A stretch of DNA of 60,000 nucleotides from Prorocentrum cordatum (GCA_963575745.1 CAUYUJ010014002.1:82501-142500), one strand, 5' to 3'. Positions 38,276 to 48,845 are shown, counted from the stretch's first letter. Program-made: numbers and translations. The notes: generated from the sequence alone by a model not told the origin.

Positions 38276-38553
38276 CTTAGCCGCCAGACCGACGCGCAGG
38301 CCCAGTTCCTGAGAACACACGCACGAATGCCCCAAGTGCAAGCACTGGTTTTACCAGGCTGGAACATATCCCGATCCCTATGACTGGCGTCGCCTCATCT
38401 CGATGCCAACCTTAAGGATCATTGCTCATTGCCCTAAGATGGTCATTGCCCTTCAGCTCCTCAATCTTGGGAATGCGTAAGGATGAGTTCGAGGCTGGCT
38501 ATGTTTGAAGAGCCTTTGATCATCGGCGTCGCCCTAACATACTAATGCTATGT

Positions 38554-38583
38554 GCGCGTCGCCCCCAAAAGGGGCGACGCGCG
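38554..38583. repeat. Short perfect hairpin
   Basis: GCGCGTCGCCCC and GGGGCGACGCGC around CAAAA. Confidence 0.85.
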
Positions 38584-38714
38584 TACCGCGAAACAATCTT
38601 ATACTACATGCTCGGTGGCGGTCGCTTGCTGGCCAGTACCGCTCAGGAAACGATACTCTACAAGATGTTTGTACTATGTGCTCGGGTCGGACGCGCGCCT
38701 CCGTGGAGGACACG

Positions 38715-38937
38715 TACTCCAAATCCCTTATTAATCGACCCCACCCTAAAAACCAGACCCCCTCCAAGTGTGACCTAATATTCCAGACCCCCTCTTCGAC
38801 GGGGCGCTTTGATAAACCGCACCCCCTAAGCTTCAATCCAAAGAAAGCGTCCTAATAAACCGGACCCCCCCCAGTTTCAAAAAAGGCGCCTTAACAAAAA
38901 CAGGACCCGGGGGACGATTAGTAAGGGATTTGGAGTA
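38715..38937 (+). repeat. H-family element, copy 3 (best ends)
   Basis: TACTCCAAATCCCTTATTAA at the left and TTAGTAAGGGATTTGGAGTA at the right, inverse with few changes. 223 bp. Confidence 0.85.
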
Positions 38938-39180
38938 GTACTAATATCCCTTGTGCGCCCCATTATTTTGAAGCTGGAGAGGATCGCGCCGACGTCATGA
39001 CCCCCAGAAGTCTGACCCATCCCCCAGGACGGGTTTCTCATCCCAGTTCGTTTTTTGATTGTCCCGAGGCCCGGTAAGGGCCCACAGAGGCCGAAACATC
39101 TGAAGATGTCCCGTCATGATGTTTGCCAGCGCCTCCGTAGAGGGCACATCGTATTCGCATGTCCTCTTGCCTCCCAGATT

Positions 39181-39360
39181 AGGGGAACGAAAAATGACAT
39201 GAATGTGAAATTTCGGAGGTCCGCGCGGATTTCTTGTATCCGCGCTGGACCCCCGTCCCTGGCGCGGCGCCAGAGGCGCCGCCAGGGGGCCCCAGCGCCG
39301 ATCCGAGAAGTCCGCGCGGACCTCCGAGTTATTATGCTTATGCCATTGTTCGTTCCCCTA
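39181..39360 (+). repeat. FB1 element, copy 8, complete
   Basis: 180 bp from AGGGGAACGAAAAATGACAT to TTGTTCGTTCCCCTA. Flanked by an exact 17-bp direct repeat GCATGTCCTCTTGCCTC (39157-39173 and 39362-39378). Confidence 0.85.
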
Positions 39361-39380
39361 AGCATGTCCTCTTGCCTCGG

Positions 39381-39569
39381 GATCGTTTAGCCGATTCCCA
39401 TCCCCATCTCCATCCCATTCGAGACCCCCACCGGATTACCACCCCAGTTGGGGATGCACCCCTCGAAGCCCGAAGAGAGCGGCCTAGATCCCCACCCAGG
39501 GGGGGGGTAAATCGGCCAGCGGGACCCGGGCCATGCCGCTGGGGATGGGGATCGGTGAAACGACACTCA
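39381..39569 (+). repeat. FB2 element, copy 4
   Basis: GATCGTTTAGCCGATTCCC ... CAGTTGGGGATGCACCCC ... GGGGATCGGTGAAACGAC, ACTCAG. Confidence 0.8.
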
Positions 39570-39588
39570 GTGCCTCCCGGATCAGCTC

Positions 39589-39757
39589 GGGGTTGGACAG
39601 ACCCACCCTGACACGTCGATTAAGGAATTGCCCGTTTTCGGTTCGCGAGAGGGCGTCGCGGCCGTCATTTTTGCGGGTCCAGGTTCGTCGGTTTCGGTCC
39701 CAGGCCGTTTTCACTAAAGGGAGGTCTTTCAAAGGGAGGTTTGTCCACCGCCGATCA
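39589..39757 (+). repeat. L-family element, copy 2, before an exon
   Basis: GGGGTTGGACAGACCC ... ACACGTCGATTAAGGAATTG ... GGGAGGTTTGTCCACC. Its right tip runs into the acceptor GATCAG of the next exon. Confidence 0.75.
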
Positions 39758-39758
39758 G

Positions 39759-39919
39759 CCGTGACCTCTGCCCGCGGCGAGTGGACGTCGGGGCCCGCAG
39801 CGCACGGCTGCGCCCCCGCATGGTCGCACGCGGCGCCCGCCGGCACGGAGCGACGGCCGCCCGCTCGGGACGAGGGCCCGCACGGCCCGGCGGAGCCCGC
39901 GGGGCGCCGGGAGCTCAAG
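39759..39919 (+). CDS. Gene 2 exon-like segment
   Basis: Two bases then 53 codons, nearly all ending in G/C: VTSARGEWTSGPAAHGCAPA, WSHAAPAGTERRPPARDEGP, AEPAGRRELK, ending AAG before GTCGGG (GT donor, phase 0). Between an L element and an M element. Polar, low-complexity; family not recognised. Confidence 0.5.
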
Positions 39920-39932
39920 GTCGGGGGCAACG

Positions 39933-40152
39933 GCAGAATTTGGGCGCCCGAAATGGGTACGGAAAGAATGGGTACAATGCCCAACAACAAATGTTGCCCC
40001 ACACCAACAGCGGCCGCTGTTGGGCAGGCGGCCTTCTGTCTCGAATGGACACAGGCCGCGGCGACACCGACAGCGAGTCCTGTTCAGAATGAGCAGGAAC
40101 TGCTGTTGGGCATTGTACCCATTCTTTCCGTACCCATTTCGGGCGTCCAAAC
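39933..40152 (+). repeat. M-family element, complete
   Basis: Left GAAATGGGTACGGAAAGAAT (followed by GGGTACAATGCCCAACA), right TGTTGGGCATTGTACCC and ATTCTTTCCGTACCCATTTC: about 45-bp inverse ends. Confidence 0.88.
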
Positions 40153-40165
40153 AGAAGGGTTATAT

Positions 40166-40369
40166 GGGGGAAACGTAAGACTCGTGTGAGCTGGAACTCG
40201 GGTTCGCCGGCATTTTGTGACGAGCGCGTCCTGGATTTGCACGGTCCAGTTTTCGTCGGATGTTTGCAGCGGGAGTTCGCGTCAAATTTCAGATCGGATC
40301 CCGTCATTTTTCTGATGGCCCCGTCAGGCCAACCCGAGTCCCTCGTACCCGAGTCTTACGTCTCCCCGA
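40166..40369 (+). repeat. FB3 element, copy 2
   Basis: GGGGGAAACGTAAGACTCG ... CGAGTCTTACGTCTCCCC. Confidence 0.85.
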
Positions 40370-40661
40370 TTATGGACGACGATCAATGGATAATGATGTT
40401 CCAGCCTACTTCAGCCTGGATCACCCGAAAGCATTTCGAGCACCAGAAGGGTTCTGAGGTTCGAGGGTTTTTACGTGTCGGGGCCTGGGAGACACTCGCC
40501 CACATTGTTTCGACACTGTTTCGACACTCTTTCGCCACTTTTCCGGGTGCTCGAAGTTATTTCTGGGATGTGGCCTTTAAGTGCGACGGGAGCAACATAT
40601 TCAATGGAGAGGAAGCGTGTTGCCAAATCATTTTCAGATGTCAGGGGGCAACGAAAGAAGT
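40370..40661. repeat. Foldback-like sequence with TTTCGAGCACC / GGTGCTCGAA
   Basis: CATTTCGAGCACC at 40433 and GGGTGCTCGAAGTTATTTC at 40545 are inverse. TTTCGACACTGTTTCGACAC inside. The open frame here is probably incidental. Confidence 0.4.
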
Positions 40662-40857
40662 AGGGGAACGAAAAATGGCATAAACGTAAAAACTCGGAGG
40701 GCCGCGCGGATTTCTCTCGGATCCGCGCTGGACCACCTGGGCGGCGCCTCCAGCGCCGCCCCTGGCGCTCCGCGCGCCAGGGAGGGGGTCCAGCGCGGAT
40801 CCAAGAAATCCGCGCGGACCTCCGAGTTTTGATGTTTATGCCATGTTTCGTTCCCCC
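40662..40857 (+). repeat. FB1 element, copy 9
   Basis: AGGGGAACGAAAAATGGCAT ... GCCATGTTTCGTTCCCC; palindromic core GCGGCGCCTCCAGCGCCGCC. Confidence 0.85.
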
Positions 40858-40927
40858 AAGAAGAGGGGGGGATACGAAGACGAAGCCAGGACAAGGATAA
40901 AATCGGTAGAGGACGACCATCAGAGGA

Positions 40928-41237
40928 GTGAGAGGTAACCCTACCGCTGCCCCTCCCTCGCTTCCCCCTTGTCGGGCCTCCTGGGAGGTCCTCGTCGCCA
41001 CCGTTGGATTCGCCTCTAACTTCTGGTCAGACTTTTCTCCTGGAGAGGTTCGGGGAGTAGCGGTAAGTCGGGCCTGTCCTTCTACAGGAGGGACATTCAA
41101 GAATGGTAAAACATAGTCTGGGGACGTTTTTTATACTAATTTTGGCCATTTTGGAATATTTGTCGGGTATTTTAATTTTTCCTCCGAAGTCCCCCTGTAG
41201 GGGGACATGCCCGACCTGAGAGTGGCAGTATGGGTAC
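40928..41237 (+). repeat. D-family element interrupted by A13
   Basis: D body 40928-41063 (CACCGTTGGATTCGCCTC, GAGGTTCGGGGAGTAGCGG). The last D bases (GGCAGTATGGGTACC) lie after A13. Confidence 0.7.
41064..41219 (+). mobile_element. Family A element A13, nested in D
   Basis: TAAGTCGGGCCTGTCCTTCT ... CCTGTAGGGGGACATGCCC, GACCTGA. Flanks GAGTAGCGG / GAGTGGCAG differ at two positions. Confidence 0.85.
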
Positions 41238-41279
41238 CATTTGGTTTCCTCTGATGCATAGAGAACCTCTGAGATCCAG

Positions 41280-41400
41280 AGGTTCTGACGGATGTCTCGG
41301 GCGCCGCGGCCCTCTGGGATCGTTCTTGAACGTTCTGAGAGCGTTCCAGGACGCTCTGGATCCTAAGACGAAGCCAGGACGAGGATATTCGCGATAGCCA
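41280..41400 (-). repeat. GACGAAGCCAGGACGAGGA repeat
   Basis: GATGTCTCGGGCGCCGCGGC, GAGAGCGTTCCAGGACGCTC, AAGACGAAGCCAGGACGAGG. A second copy at 41790-41930 and further inverse-orientation parts up to 42110 matching 4380-4545. Confidence 0.65.
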
Positions 41401-41514
41401 TCGGGGGTTGCCAGAGGTGCCCGTGGCCCAAGGTGCCCCCAGCTTTTCGGCCCATTTTTTGAAGCCTATGGGGCTCTCCGGGCCTCGTGATGAGTGCTCT
41501 GGAGGCCGTGGGTC

Positions 41515-41705
41515 GGGCCGGACGAAAGGTGGGGATTGGGAAAGGGGGGGTTACGAAATTTGCTGCATGCAGCTGGTTTCGGCCCCACCGAGGGGCCCAT
41601 TCCTCGATAAATGGGCGCCTCCCGGCGCCGAGAGGCGCCGGGAAAATCAGCTGCGTGAGCTGATTCTCAAACCCCCCCTTTGCTATCCCCCCCTTTCGCC
41701 CCGCC
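41515..41705. repeat. Foldback element with GGGGCGAAAG/GGGGGGG ends
   Basis: GGGCCGGACGAAAGGTGGGG and CCCCCCTTTCGCCCCGCCC inverse. Centre GAGGGGCCCATTCCTCGATA ... CCTCCCGGCGCCGAGAGG. Confidence 0.55.
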
Positions 41706-42337
41706 CGAGTGGGGGCCTCTTTGGAAGTCCTGGGGGCACTTTCGGCCAGGGGCACGTCCAGTCACACCCGAAACGCAACGAAGAGGATGTTGAGACTGAG
41801 CCAGGACGAGGATACCATCGGGTGAGGATAGATCGAATATCCCTGAGATCCGGCGGCTTTGGAGGATGTCTCTAGCGCCGCGGCTTTCTCAGAGCGTTCT
41901 GGAAACGCTCTGGAACGGATTGGTTCTCGTCCTTGCCCCGCCTGGTATACGCGTACACGGTGGGTTTGCTCTGCGTTGACGCGGCGGCGACCCCAGCGCG
42001 GGCGTTCAATGTGGACGTTGCCAGTGTCCCAGAGCCGGCCGATGCCGAGCGATCTGCATTCTCAGGGAGCAGCGATCGTGCAAGGCTGAACGATTCACGC
42101 GGCGTCAACCGCCCCTTGAAGTTCGAGGTCTGCGTTCTGGTGGGCGTCTGCGGCCATCGTGAGGCGCCCTCACGGCCACAGCTGGCTCGCCTCGAGATGC
42201 TGGTCAGAACGCACCCCAGAAGAGTTCTGGGGACAGCATTCTGACCCCTGAGCGAGCTGTGCTCCGTCCGTCCGTCCGTCCGTCCCCCCGGGCCCCTTGC
42301 TTGCAGCACTGCCCCCCCCCCCCCCGAGGAGCCCCAG

Positions 42338-42428
42338 CAGGGCCTCCCTGCCGATGCCGGCCCGCCCTCGCGGCTGCTGGTGGCGGGGCAGGAGGACCCG
42401 GGCGCCGCAGGCCGCCGTGCCCTCAAGG
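42338..42428 (+). CDS. Gene 2 exon-like segment
   Basis: A C-tract and CCCCAG precede it. Reads QGLPADAGPPSRLLVAGQED and PGAAGRRALK, one base before GAGCGG (GA donor). Phase 0 start matches 39919 and phase 1 end matches 47671. G/C-ending codons. Not recognised. Confidence 0.45.
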
Positions 42429-42775
42429 GAGCGGGGCCCCCCAAAAGAATCAGGAGGGACAATGGACACAGACACACATGACAACTGATGTAAAACTACA
42501 GTACGGGCATGACATATGGCAGCACACACGGAATCCTGGAACGTGTGTTGCTCGATGTGCCTCCCTGCGCCTTCCAGGGAGCGGGGCCCATGCCCAACCG
42601 CAGGTCCTGTTCACTTTGGGACAGGGCTCGCCGTCCGCGCCGCCGCGGGCGCTGTTCACTGAAGGCGAAAACCCGCCTCCCCCAACAGCGGCCCCCCCCT
42701 GGTTTTGGACAGCAGTTGCTCTGGGCATTCTGCAATTTTTTCCGTACCCACTGCGGGCGTCCAAACTCGCGGCGT
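42427..42775 (+). repeat. N-like element with 13-bp flanks, then M-like fragment
   Basis: GGGAGCGGGGCCC at 42428-42440 and 42577-42589 flank an N-like insert (AGGAGGGACAATGGACACAG ... GTGTGTTGCTCGATGTGCC). 42600-42775 resembles M (TCCGTACCCACTGCGGGCG). Confidence 0.5.
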
Positions 42776-42872
42776 TTCCAGCGCCACCCCTGGCGCGCTC
42801 CGCGCGCCAGAGAGCGAGGGGGGGCCTGCACAGGTCCAATCCATCTGCGCGGAGCTCCGAGCTGCTCGTGTC
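42770..42872 (+). repeat. FB1 fragment, copy 10
   Basis: GGCGTTTCCAGCGCCACCCC, TGGCGCGCTCCGCGCGCCAG, ATCTGCGCGGAGCTCCGAGC. Confidence 0.5.
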
Positions 42873-43024
42873 TCGAATGTGCGGGCGCCGCATGTTCTCC
42901 ACACCAGGCCTCCTCGCCCGGGTTCGGACCCCAGGGCCACCGCGTAGCCCGATCCGGCTCGAAGAATGACGCGGAGTCATCAGGCCTGCGGCCCCGGTCG
43001 CTTTTTTTTTGCGATGTTGCATCT

Positions 43025-43400
43025 CTTCCGCGGCGTCGGATCTCGTTGGAGGTGCCCGCGCCGTTGCTCTTCCCTCGTGTCCGCTGTTCTGGGCCTCCTC
43101 GTGAGCCCTCGTCGCCGCCATTGGCTTCGCCTCGATCTGGCTGAAGCAGCGCCGCGGGGAGACCGGGCCGAGGGCTCGGGCCATGCTCTTTCGCGAGGCT
43201 GCAGCTTCCTCGCGACGTTCTTCGGTCTTGTGGGGCCCTACACCGGGCCCCGGGGCCACCACGTGTCGAGCTGGCTGTAAAAAGCGCCGCGGGGAGACCG
43301 GGCCCGGGGCTCTGGCCATGCTCTCTCTCGCGAGGATGCAGCTTCCTCGCGACGTTACTCGGCCTCGCGGGGGTCCTCCACGCCACGGGCCCCGCGGCCT
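43025..43400 (+). repeat. Two- to threefold tandem repeat of about 125 bp
   Basis: AGCGCCGCGGGGAGACCGGG, CCATGCTCT(C/T)TC, GCAGCTTCCTCGCGACGTT twice (43148-43270 and 43278-43400), with a weaker first unit. Confidence 0.7.
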
Positions 43401-43865
43401 GTCAGCAAGACGGCTCGGGGCGAAGTATCGGTGGCAAGGAGTGCAGGGGGGGCAGGCATCCTGCGGAGTGCATCGACCCCCAAAGTCGCCCATTGATCGC
43501 GGACAGGGGTCTGATATAGCCCCGCCCCGCCCAGGAACGTGCGGAGTCGCTATCTGGAAACTGTCGCCGATCTATCTGCGAGGCATCGCCGATTTCAGGT
43601 CGATGTGTCGCCCCTTGTGCCAGTCCCCCCCCATCGTTGCCCCTCATGAGGAGCCCTCGCTACGGCGGACTTCTTCGGGGACCATCCGTCAAAGTCGGAA
43701 CGATGCAGAGAAGACTAGCATGGCTCCTGCGCAAGGATGACACGCGCACATCGAGAAGTGTATACATATATAAAGCTGGGAAACACAACGTTTTTCATTC
43801 GGGTAGTCTCTGGGAAAAGCTGGGAAAGCTGGGAAAGCTGGGAAAGCTGGAAAACACAGCGTAGG

Positions 43866-43912
43866 AGGAGGAGGAGGAGGAGGAGGAGGAGGAGGAGGAG
43901 GAGGAGAAGGAG
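43866..43912 (+). repeat. (GGA)n
   Basis: Purine tract. Before it GGGAAAGCT tandem (43810-43850). Confidence 0.85.
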
Positions 43913-43993
43913 GAGAACGACGACGAGCGAACGATCAAGGAAGGTTTTGCGATTTGGGTGGTTTGGGGGTGCTGGGGAGGGGGGTGGGCGATC

Positions 43994-43995
<2 letters not shown>

Positions 43996-44041
<46 letters not shown>

Positions 44042-44045
44042 TATA

Positions 44046-44104
<59 letters not shown>
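43996..44104 (+). repeat. (AT)n with TATG variants
   Basis: About 110 bp of pure AT-type repeat. Confidence 0.95.
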
Positions 44105-44107
<3 letters not shown>

Positions 44108-44329
44108 AGTGGCCTTCAGCCAGTGCCGCCGATCCGGGGCGCTCCGACTGATGTGATCCTTCTTCGCTCTCGTCCCTCCTCTCTTTTTCCCTCCCCTCCT
44201 CTCACTCAGCATTTATCGAAGACGCCTACGGCGAATCACCGCCGCCCCCTGCCTTTTTGGAAGCGCCTATGTGGCCGAACATTGAGGCCAGACCTGCCAA
44301 GCCATCGGACCATGTGTTCCCCGAGTCGG

Positions 44330-46010
44330 TTTGGAAAGCCTTCGGGGAACACGTGGGCATCTTGAAGGTCATCTTGGCCGTCTTGGAGGCCTCTTGGGCG
44401 ATCTTTCGGCGATCTTTGGGGGCTCTTGGGCCGTCTTGGGGGCCGTCGGAAGGCCGAGAAGAAGGACATGTCAAAATCCGTCAGAAACCTCAGGCAAATC
44501 AATGTTTTTGGCCTCTTCTGGCCTTCCTGGAGGCCCTCTTAGGGGGCCTCTTGGGCCGTCTTGGGCCAGCTTCGAGCCAACTTCGGCCATCTTGGTTGGT
44601 TCCTGGCACGTCTGACGCCGTCGGAAGCCGTTTGGGGGGCCTCTATGGGCCGACTTGGGGCCCTCTTGGAATGCTCCAGGGCCGTCTTGGAGGCCATCTT
44701 GGGTGTCTTGGAGGGCATCTTGGGCGTGTTGGAGGCCTCTTGGGCCGTCTTGGGGCCCTCTTGGGGCCATCTTGGAGGCCACTTGGGCCGTCATGGGGCC
44801 CTCTTGGGGGCCTCTTGGGCCGTCTTGAGCCGTCGGAATGCCGAGAAGAAGCAAATTCCAAAATCCTTCAAAAACCTAAGGAACATCAATGATTTTGCCC
44901 TCTTCGGGCCCTCCTGGAGGACCTCTTGGAGGCTTCTTGGGCCGTCTGGGAGGCCTCTTGGGAGCCTCTTGGGCCCTTCTTGGGCTATCTTGAGGCCATC
45001 TTAGGCGGTCTTGGGTGCATCTTGGACCGTCTTGGAGGCATCTTGGGGCCATCTTAGCGGCCTTGGAGACCATCTTGGCCGTCTTGGAGGCATCTTGGAG
45101 GCCATCTTCGGCCATCTTGGCCGTCTTGGAGGCCATCTTGGGCGTCTTGGAGGCCTCTTGGGCCGTCTTGAGGCCTTCTTGGGGCCTTCTTGGGGGCCTC
45201 TTGGGCCGTCATGGGGCCATCTTGGAGGCCTCTTGGGTGCTGTTGGGGCGATGTTGGGGACCTCTTGGGCCGTCTTGGGCCGTCGGAGAGCTGAAAAGAA
45301 GAACATGCCAAAATCCTTGAAAAACCTAAGGAAAATCAATGATTTTAACCTATTCGGGCCTTCCTGGAGGGCGTCTTGGAGGGCTCTTGGGCCGTCTTGG
45401 AGGCCTTTTGCGGGCCTTTTGGGCCGTCTTAGACCATCTTGAGGCCATCTTGGGCCGTCTTGGGTGCATCTTGGAGCCATCTTACCCGTTTTGGAGGCCA
45501 TCTTGGCCGTCTTGGAAGCATCTTGGAGGCCATCTTGGGCCATCTTGGCCGTCTTGGAGGCCATCTTGGGCCAAGTTGGGGCAACAAAGGCATTGACAGA
45601 TGGATTTTCGGAAACTTGCGGGTGGCCGGCGGGACGGGCCGAAGCCCACTGGGGAGTTCTTTTAGAAAAAGAGCCAAAACCAAAACCTGAAACATCCAGC
45701 ACGCCGTGCACCCCTGTGGCAAGACCACAGGGGGCGGCGGATCCAGTGGCCGTCGGCCTATCCCGCCACCGTGCGTGGGTGGTGGGTCAGAGGCCTCATG
45801 GATGCTGGTTGGGATCTCGTGGTTGGCTGGGACTTCTGGGGGCCTCTTGGGCGCCTCTTGGGGCTTCTTGGGGGCCTCTTGGGCCTCTTGGGGCCACTAG
45901 AGGGCCTCTTGGGGGTCTCTTGGGAGCCTCTTGGGGCTTCTTGGGGGCCTCTTCTGCGCCCCTTGGGGCCTCTTGGAGGCCTCCTCGGAGCCTCTTGGTG
46001 CGGGAGGGGT
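44330..46010 (+). repeat. CTTGGG-type satellite with higher-order repeat
   Basis: Short units (GGCCTCTTGGGCCGTCTTG). Every 390-450 bp a longer block occurs: CATGTCAAAATCCGTCAGAA (44466), AATTCCAAAATCCTTCAAAA (44856), CATGCCAAAATCCTTGAAAA (45305), each followed by an AAATCAATGNTTTT-like string. Ends near 45595; a further array at 45830-46010. Confidence 0.85.
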
Positions 46011-46207
46011 GGTACTCGAGTTCGGAACCCCCTCGGAGGCCACGATCCTTGTGAGGGGTGTCAAAAAACGCATCCGCCGGAAACTCGCACCCCCCCCCCC
46101 CACCCCCCCTTCCCCGGCAGAGCCACCCCGGCAACCCCCCCAGAGGCTGAGGCTCAGCCTCGAGGCTGTAGCTGAGACTCCTTGAAACTCACACGCCGGA
46201 TCGGCGG

Positions 46208-46209
<2 letters not shown>

Positions 46210-46249
<40 letters not shown>

Positions 46250-46327
46250 GTATACAAACGCCCTCGCTGCGACGCGGCTGGCGCGCTGGCGAGGAATATT
46301 CGAAAATAGTCAAAACATCGTCTGGGG

Positions 46328-46365
<38 letters not shown>
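46210..46365 (+). repeat. Two (AT)n tracts
   Basis: 46210-46247 and 46331-46364, separated by about 85 bp. Confidence 0.9.
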
Positions 46366-46366
<1 letters not shown>

Positions 46367-46457
46367 TTTTTTGTTTCTAAAAAAAGAAGAAAACATACAT
46401 GGTGCATGTTTAATTTTTCGTCCAAAATTCACCTGTCGGGGGACATGCTCGACCTAA
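46291..46457 (+). mobile_element. Family A element A14, left tip replaced
   Basis: GAGGAATATTCGAAAATAGT ... TCGTCCAAAATTCACCTGTC, GGGGGACATGCTCG, ACCTAA. Contains one of the (AT)n tracts; the usual left tip is not seen. Confidence 0.7.
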
Positions 46458-46671
46458 GTCTAGGCCTCCCAGCTGGAGTCGGAGTAGCCGCCACAAAAAC
46501 AGATACAGAGACGCCCTCCGACGAGCTCGGCACTTACCTTCAGGAGGTGTGGCGGTGTATCAAATCCGTGGCTCCCAATGGTGACTTATACCCCGCCTTC
46601 TTCCTCTGAGAGGCCCAGGAACGATGCATTGGAGGGTGTCAGTGTGTAGATATTTGTGTGACGGAAAGTAG

Positions 46672-46880
46672 GTCGGGTCGGAGGATCGCGCCGCATCGCC
46701 GATGCAACGGCGATGCGGCTCGATGCGACGCTTGATGTTATGCACGCCGACGTCGCCGATGTGTTGCCGACGGCGCCGATGCATCGCCAATGCATTGCCA
46801 ATGCATCGGCGATGCTTCGAAGACGTATCGGCGATGCGACGCGATCCTCCGACCCCATCTATTCGGACCCCATGCAGGAA
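46672..46880 (+). repeat. E-family element, copy 3
   Basis: GGGTCGGAGGATCGCGCCGC ... GCGACGCGATCCTCCGACCC, inverse ends; GATGCATCG/CGATGCATC units inside. Confidence 0.85.
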
Positions 46881-46975
46881 GCCTCTACGAAGGGGCTCCC
46901 AGGAGCCGGAAGCTGCCTCTCCTGTATCTTTCCTGAATCACTGGATGCCAGGATTTGTTTTGCCGATGTGCCTCA

Positions 46976-47085
46976 AAATCGGTCGCGGCTAATCGGTCGC
47001 GACGGGTCGCGACCGATTTTGGAATCGGACTCGACCGGTCTCAACCGATTAGGAGTGCCGATCGGTCACTACCGATCGCGACTGA
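46976..47085. repeat. CGGTCGCGAC palindromic cluster
   Basis: AAAATCGGTCGCG and CGCGACCGATTTT, then further ATCGGTC/GACCGAT pairs. Confidence 0.7.
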
Positions 47086-47660
47086 ACAAATCTGGTATCC
47101 AATACATTTGGATGTGCGCAAGTTTGCTAGGCTGGAAGATGTAACAACTAATGAACTTTGACATCCGCCGATCTGGCTGATGCAAAGCAAGATGCAAAGA
47201 AGCATGACCCTGACATCCGCGGATGAGATGGGGTCAGAGCTGTCATGGGGGGCTTGATGTATACACCATGTCGTCTGGCCAGCCAGGGAGCCACGGAGCT
47301 CAACGGAGGAATTTTGTGTCTGGACGCTCCAGCATCGCACAGGTTGGGAAGCCGGGGCGTCTATACACCGAGCTTCCTGGCCGACCAGGCGACGTGGTGT
47401 ATACATCGAGCCCCTCCCAAGCTGGAGCTCCGGACCCCAGGATCCAGGACCCACTTCCCTCAGGACCTTCACGTTCCCAGACGTCCGCCGATATGAATCG
47501 TGTAACCTGCGGTCCCAGGGGTCCGAACCGCTTCCCGGGTGTATAGCTTCTCGTCCTGGATCTTTGTTTTAACATGCTCCGGGGCCTGCTGCTGGGCCTC
47601 AGAGGCCGAAGTCCCAGGAAACGCTCCAGGATTGAGAAAACATCTCGTCGGAGATCTGGG
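47086..47660. other. Unrecognised sequence
   Basis: Several imperfect repeats of GGTGTATAC / GGCCAGCCAGG type (47255-47420). No exon pattern seen before 47665. Confidence 0.35.
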
Positions 47661-47670
47661 TTGCCAGCAG

Positions 47671-47783
47671 GCGAGGGGCCGGGGCACCCGGGCCTCCTGT
47701 CGCGGCGGCTGCTGCTGTGGGTGTGGGCGCTGGTCGCGCTTGGGAGGCGACGCTCGGTGCAGCCGGGTGACATCCCCAAACTG
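47671..47783 (+). CDS. Gene 2 exon: ABC-transporter N-terminal segment
   Basis: Two bases after GCCAGCAG (a start 3 bp earlier also fits). Reads EGPGHPGLLSRRLLLWVWAL and VALGRRRSVQPGDIPKL. A tryptophan-rich helix followed by 'G-DIP-L' resembles the region before TMD1 of ABCC exporters. Ends CTG before GACCCG; the next exon begins with GACCC, so the join (GA donor) is ambiguous but in frame. Confidence 0.6.
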
Positions 47784-47945
47784 GACCCGTGGAGCGGATA
47801 ATCAAGGAAAGGCCCTTCGAGACACCGGGAGTCCACACGATTTGAAGGAGCCGCGAACGATCGTCGCCCCAGCAGAACCTGCGGAACCCGTCCAAACACA
47901 CTGTCTCAAACCGCCTTCCCCCGAGTGGAAGCCAGCGGAGGGATA

Positions 47946-48036
47946 GATGCCGATACCGCTGCCTTCTATACTCGTCGCCACGGCTGGATTCGCTTCGAAG
48001 TCCTGGTCAGACCCCCCAGGAGAGGAGAAGCGGTAC
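47946..48036 (+). repeat. D-family fragment
   Basis: GTCGCCACGGCTGGATTCGC, CTGGTCAGACCCCCCAGGAG. Confidence 0.5.
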
Positions 48037-48394
48037 TGTTTTGTTCAAGCATCGATGCCCGGTGCCCTGCCCTCGGTGTCGCCTTGCTGTGAGGCCTCCA
48101 GGGGTGGTGCGGTGCGCCGCGGCTGGGTCCGCCGCCGAAGGGATCCTGGCCTGAGAGGTCTGGGGAGCAGCAGCAGCGGCGTCTCCCCAGCCCGCTCAAA
48201 ACCAGGACATGACGCCATCGCGTCGTGGACAAGAGCACGACGGAAGGCTTCTGGCCGTTTTCGGCCTCCCGGGGCCCTTGCCCGGCCCCCGGCCGTCCAG
48301 AAAACAGCCCCCTGAAGGACAAGCCGCTCCGCTCCCCGGGGCCCGGGGCGGGGTCCAGACCCCTGGCGAGCCACGCTGTGAAATAGCAGCTTGG

Positions 48395-48535
48395 GACGTT
48401 CTGGACTGGGGCTGCAGCAGATGGGAGTCGGATCGGCGATACGGCGCGATCTGGAGCGCGAGTCTCTGCGTCCAGACGTCGCCGATGCATCGCCGACGCA
48501 TCACCGGTGCGGCGCGATCCACAGGCCACATCAGC
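48395..48535 (+). repeat. E-family fragment, copy 4
   Basis: ATCGGCGATACGGCGCGATC, GTCGCCGATGCATCGCCGAC. Confidence 0.6.
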
Positions 48536-48540
48536 TCGGG

Positions 48541-48845
48541 CTCCTCCTCCTCCTCCTCCTCCTCCTCCTCCTCCTCCTCCTCCTCCTCCCCCTCCTCCTC
48601 CTCCTCCTCCTCCTCCTCCTCCTCCTCCTCCTCCTCCTCCTCCCTCCTCCTCCTCCATCTTCCTCCTCCTCCTCCTCCTCTCCTCCTCCTCCTCCTCCTC
48701 CTCCTCCTCTCTCCCTCCTCCTCCTCCTCCTCCTCCTCCTCCTCCTCCTCCTCCTCCATCTTCCTCCTCCTCCTCCTCCTCCCTCTTCCTCCTCATCCGT
48801 CCTCCTCCTCCTCCTCCTCCTCCTCCTCCTCCTCCTCCTCCTCCA
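48541..48845 (+). repeat. (TCC)n, about 300 bp
   Basis: Interrupted TCC tract with TCCATCTTCC variants. Confidence 0.95.

Noticed and set aside
40380-40660. Protein-like open frame (FEHQKGSEVRGFLRVGAW...)
   Set aside because: It overlaps a foldback with TTTCGAGCACC/GGTGCTCGAA arms and TTTCGACAC repeats, starts inside an FB3 element and runs into FB1. No splice edges or codon bias.
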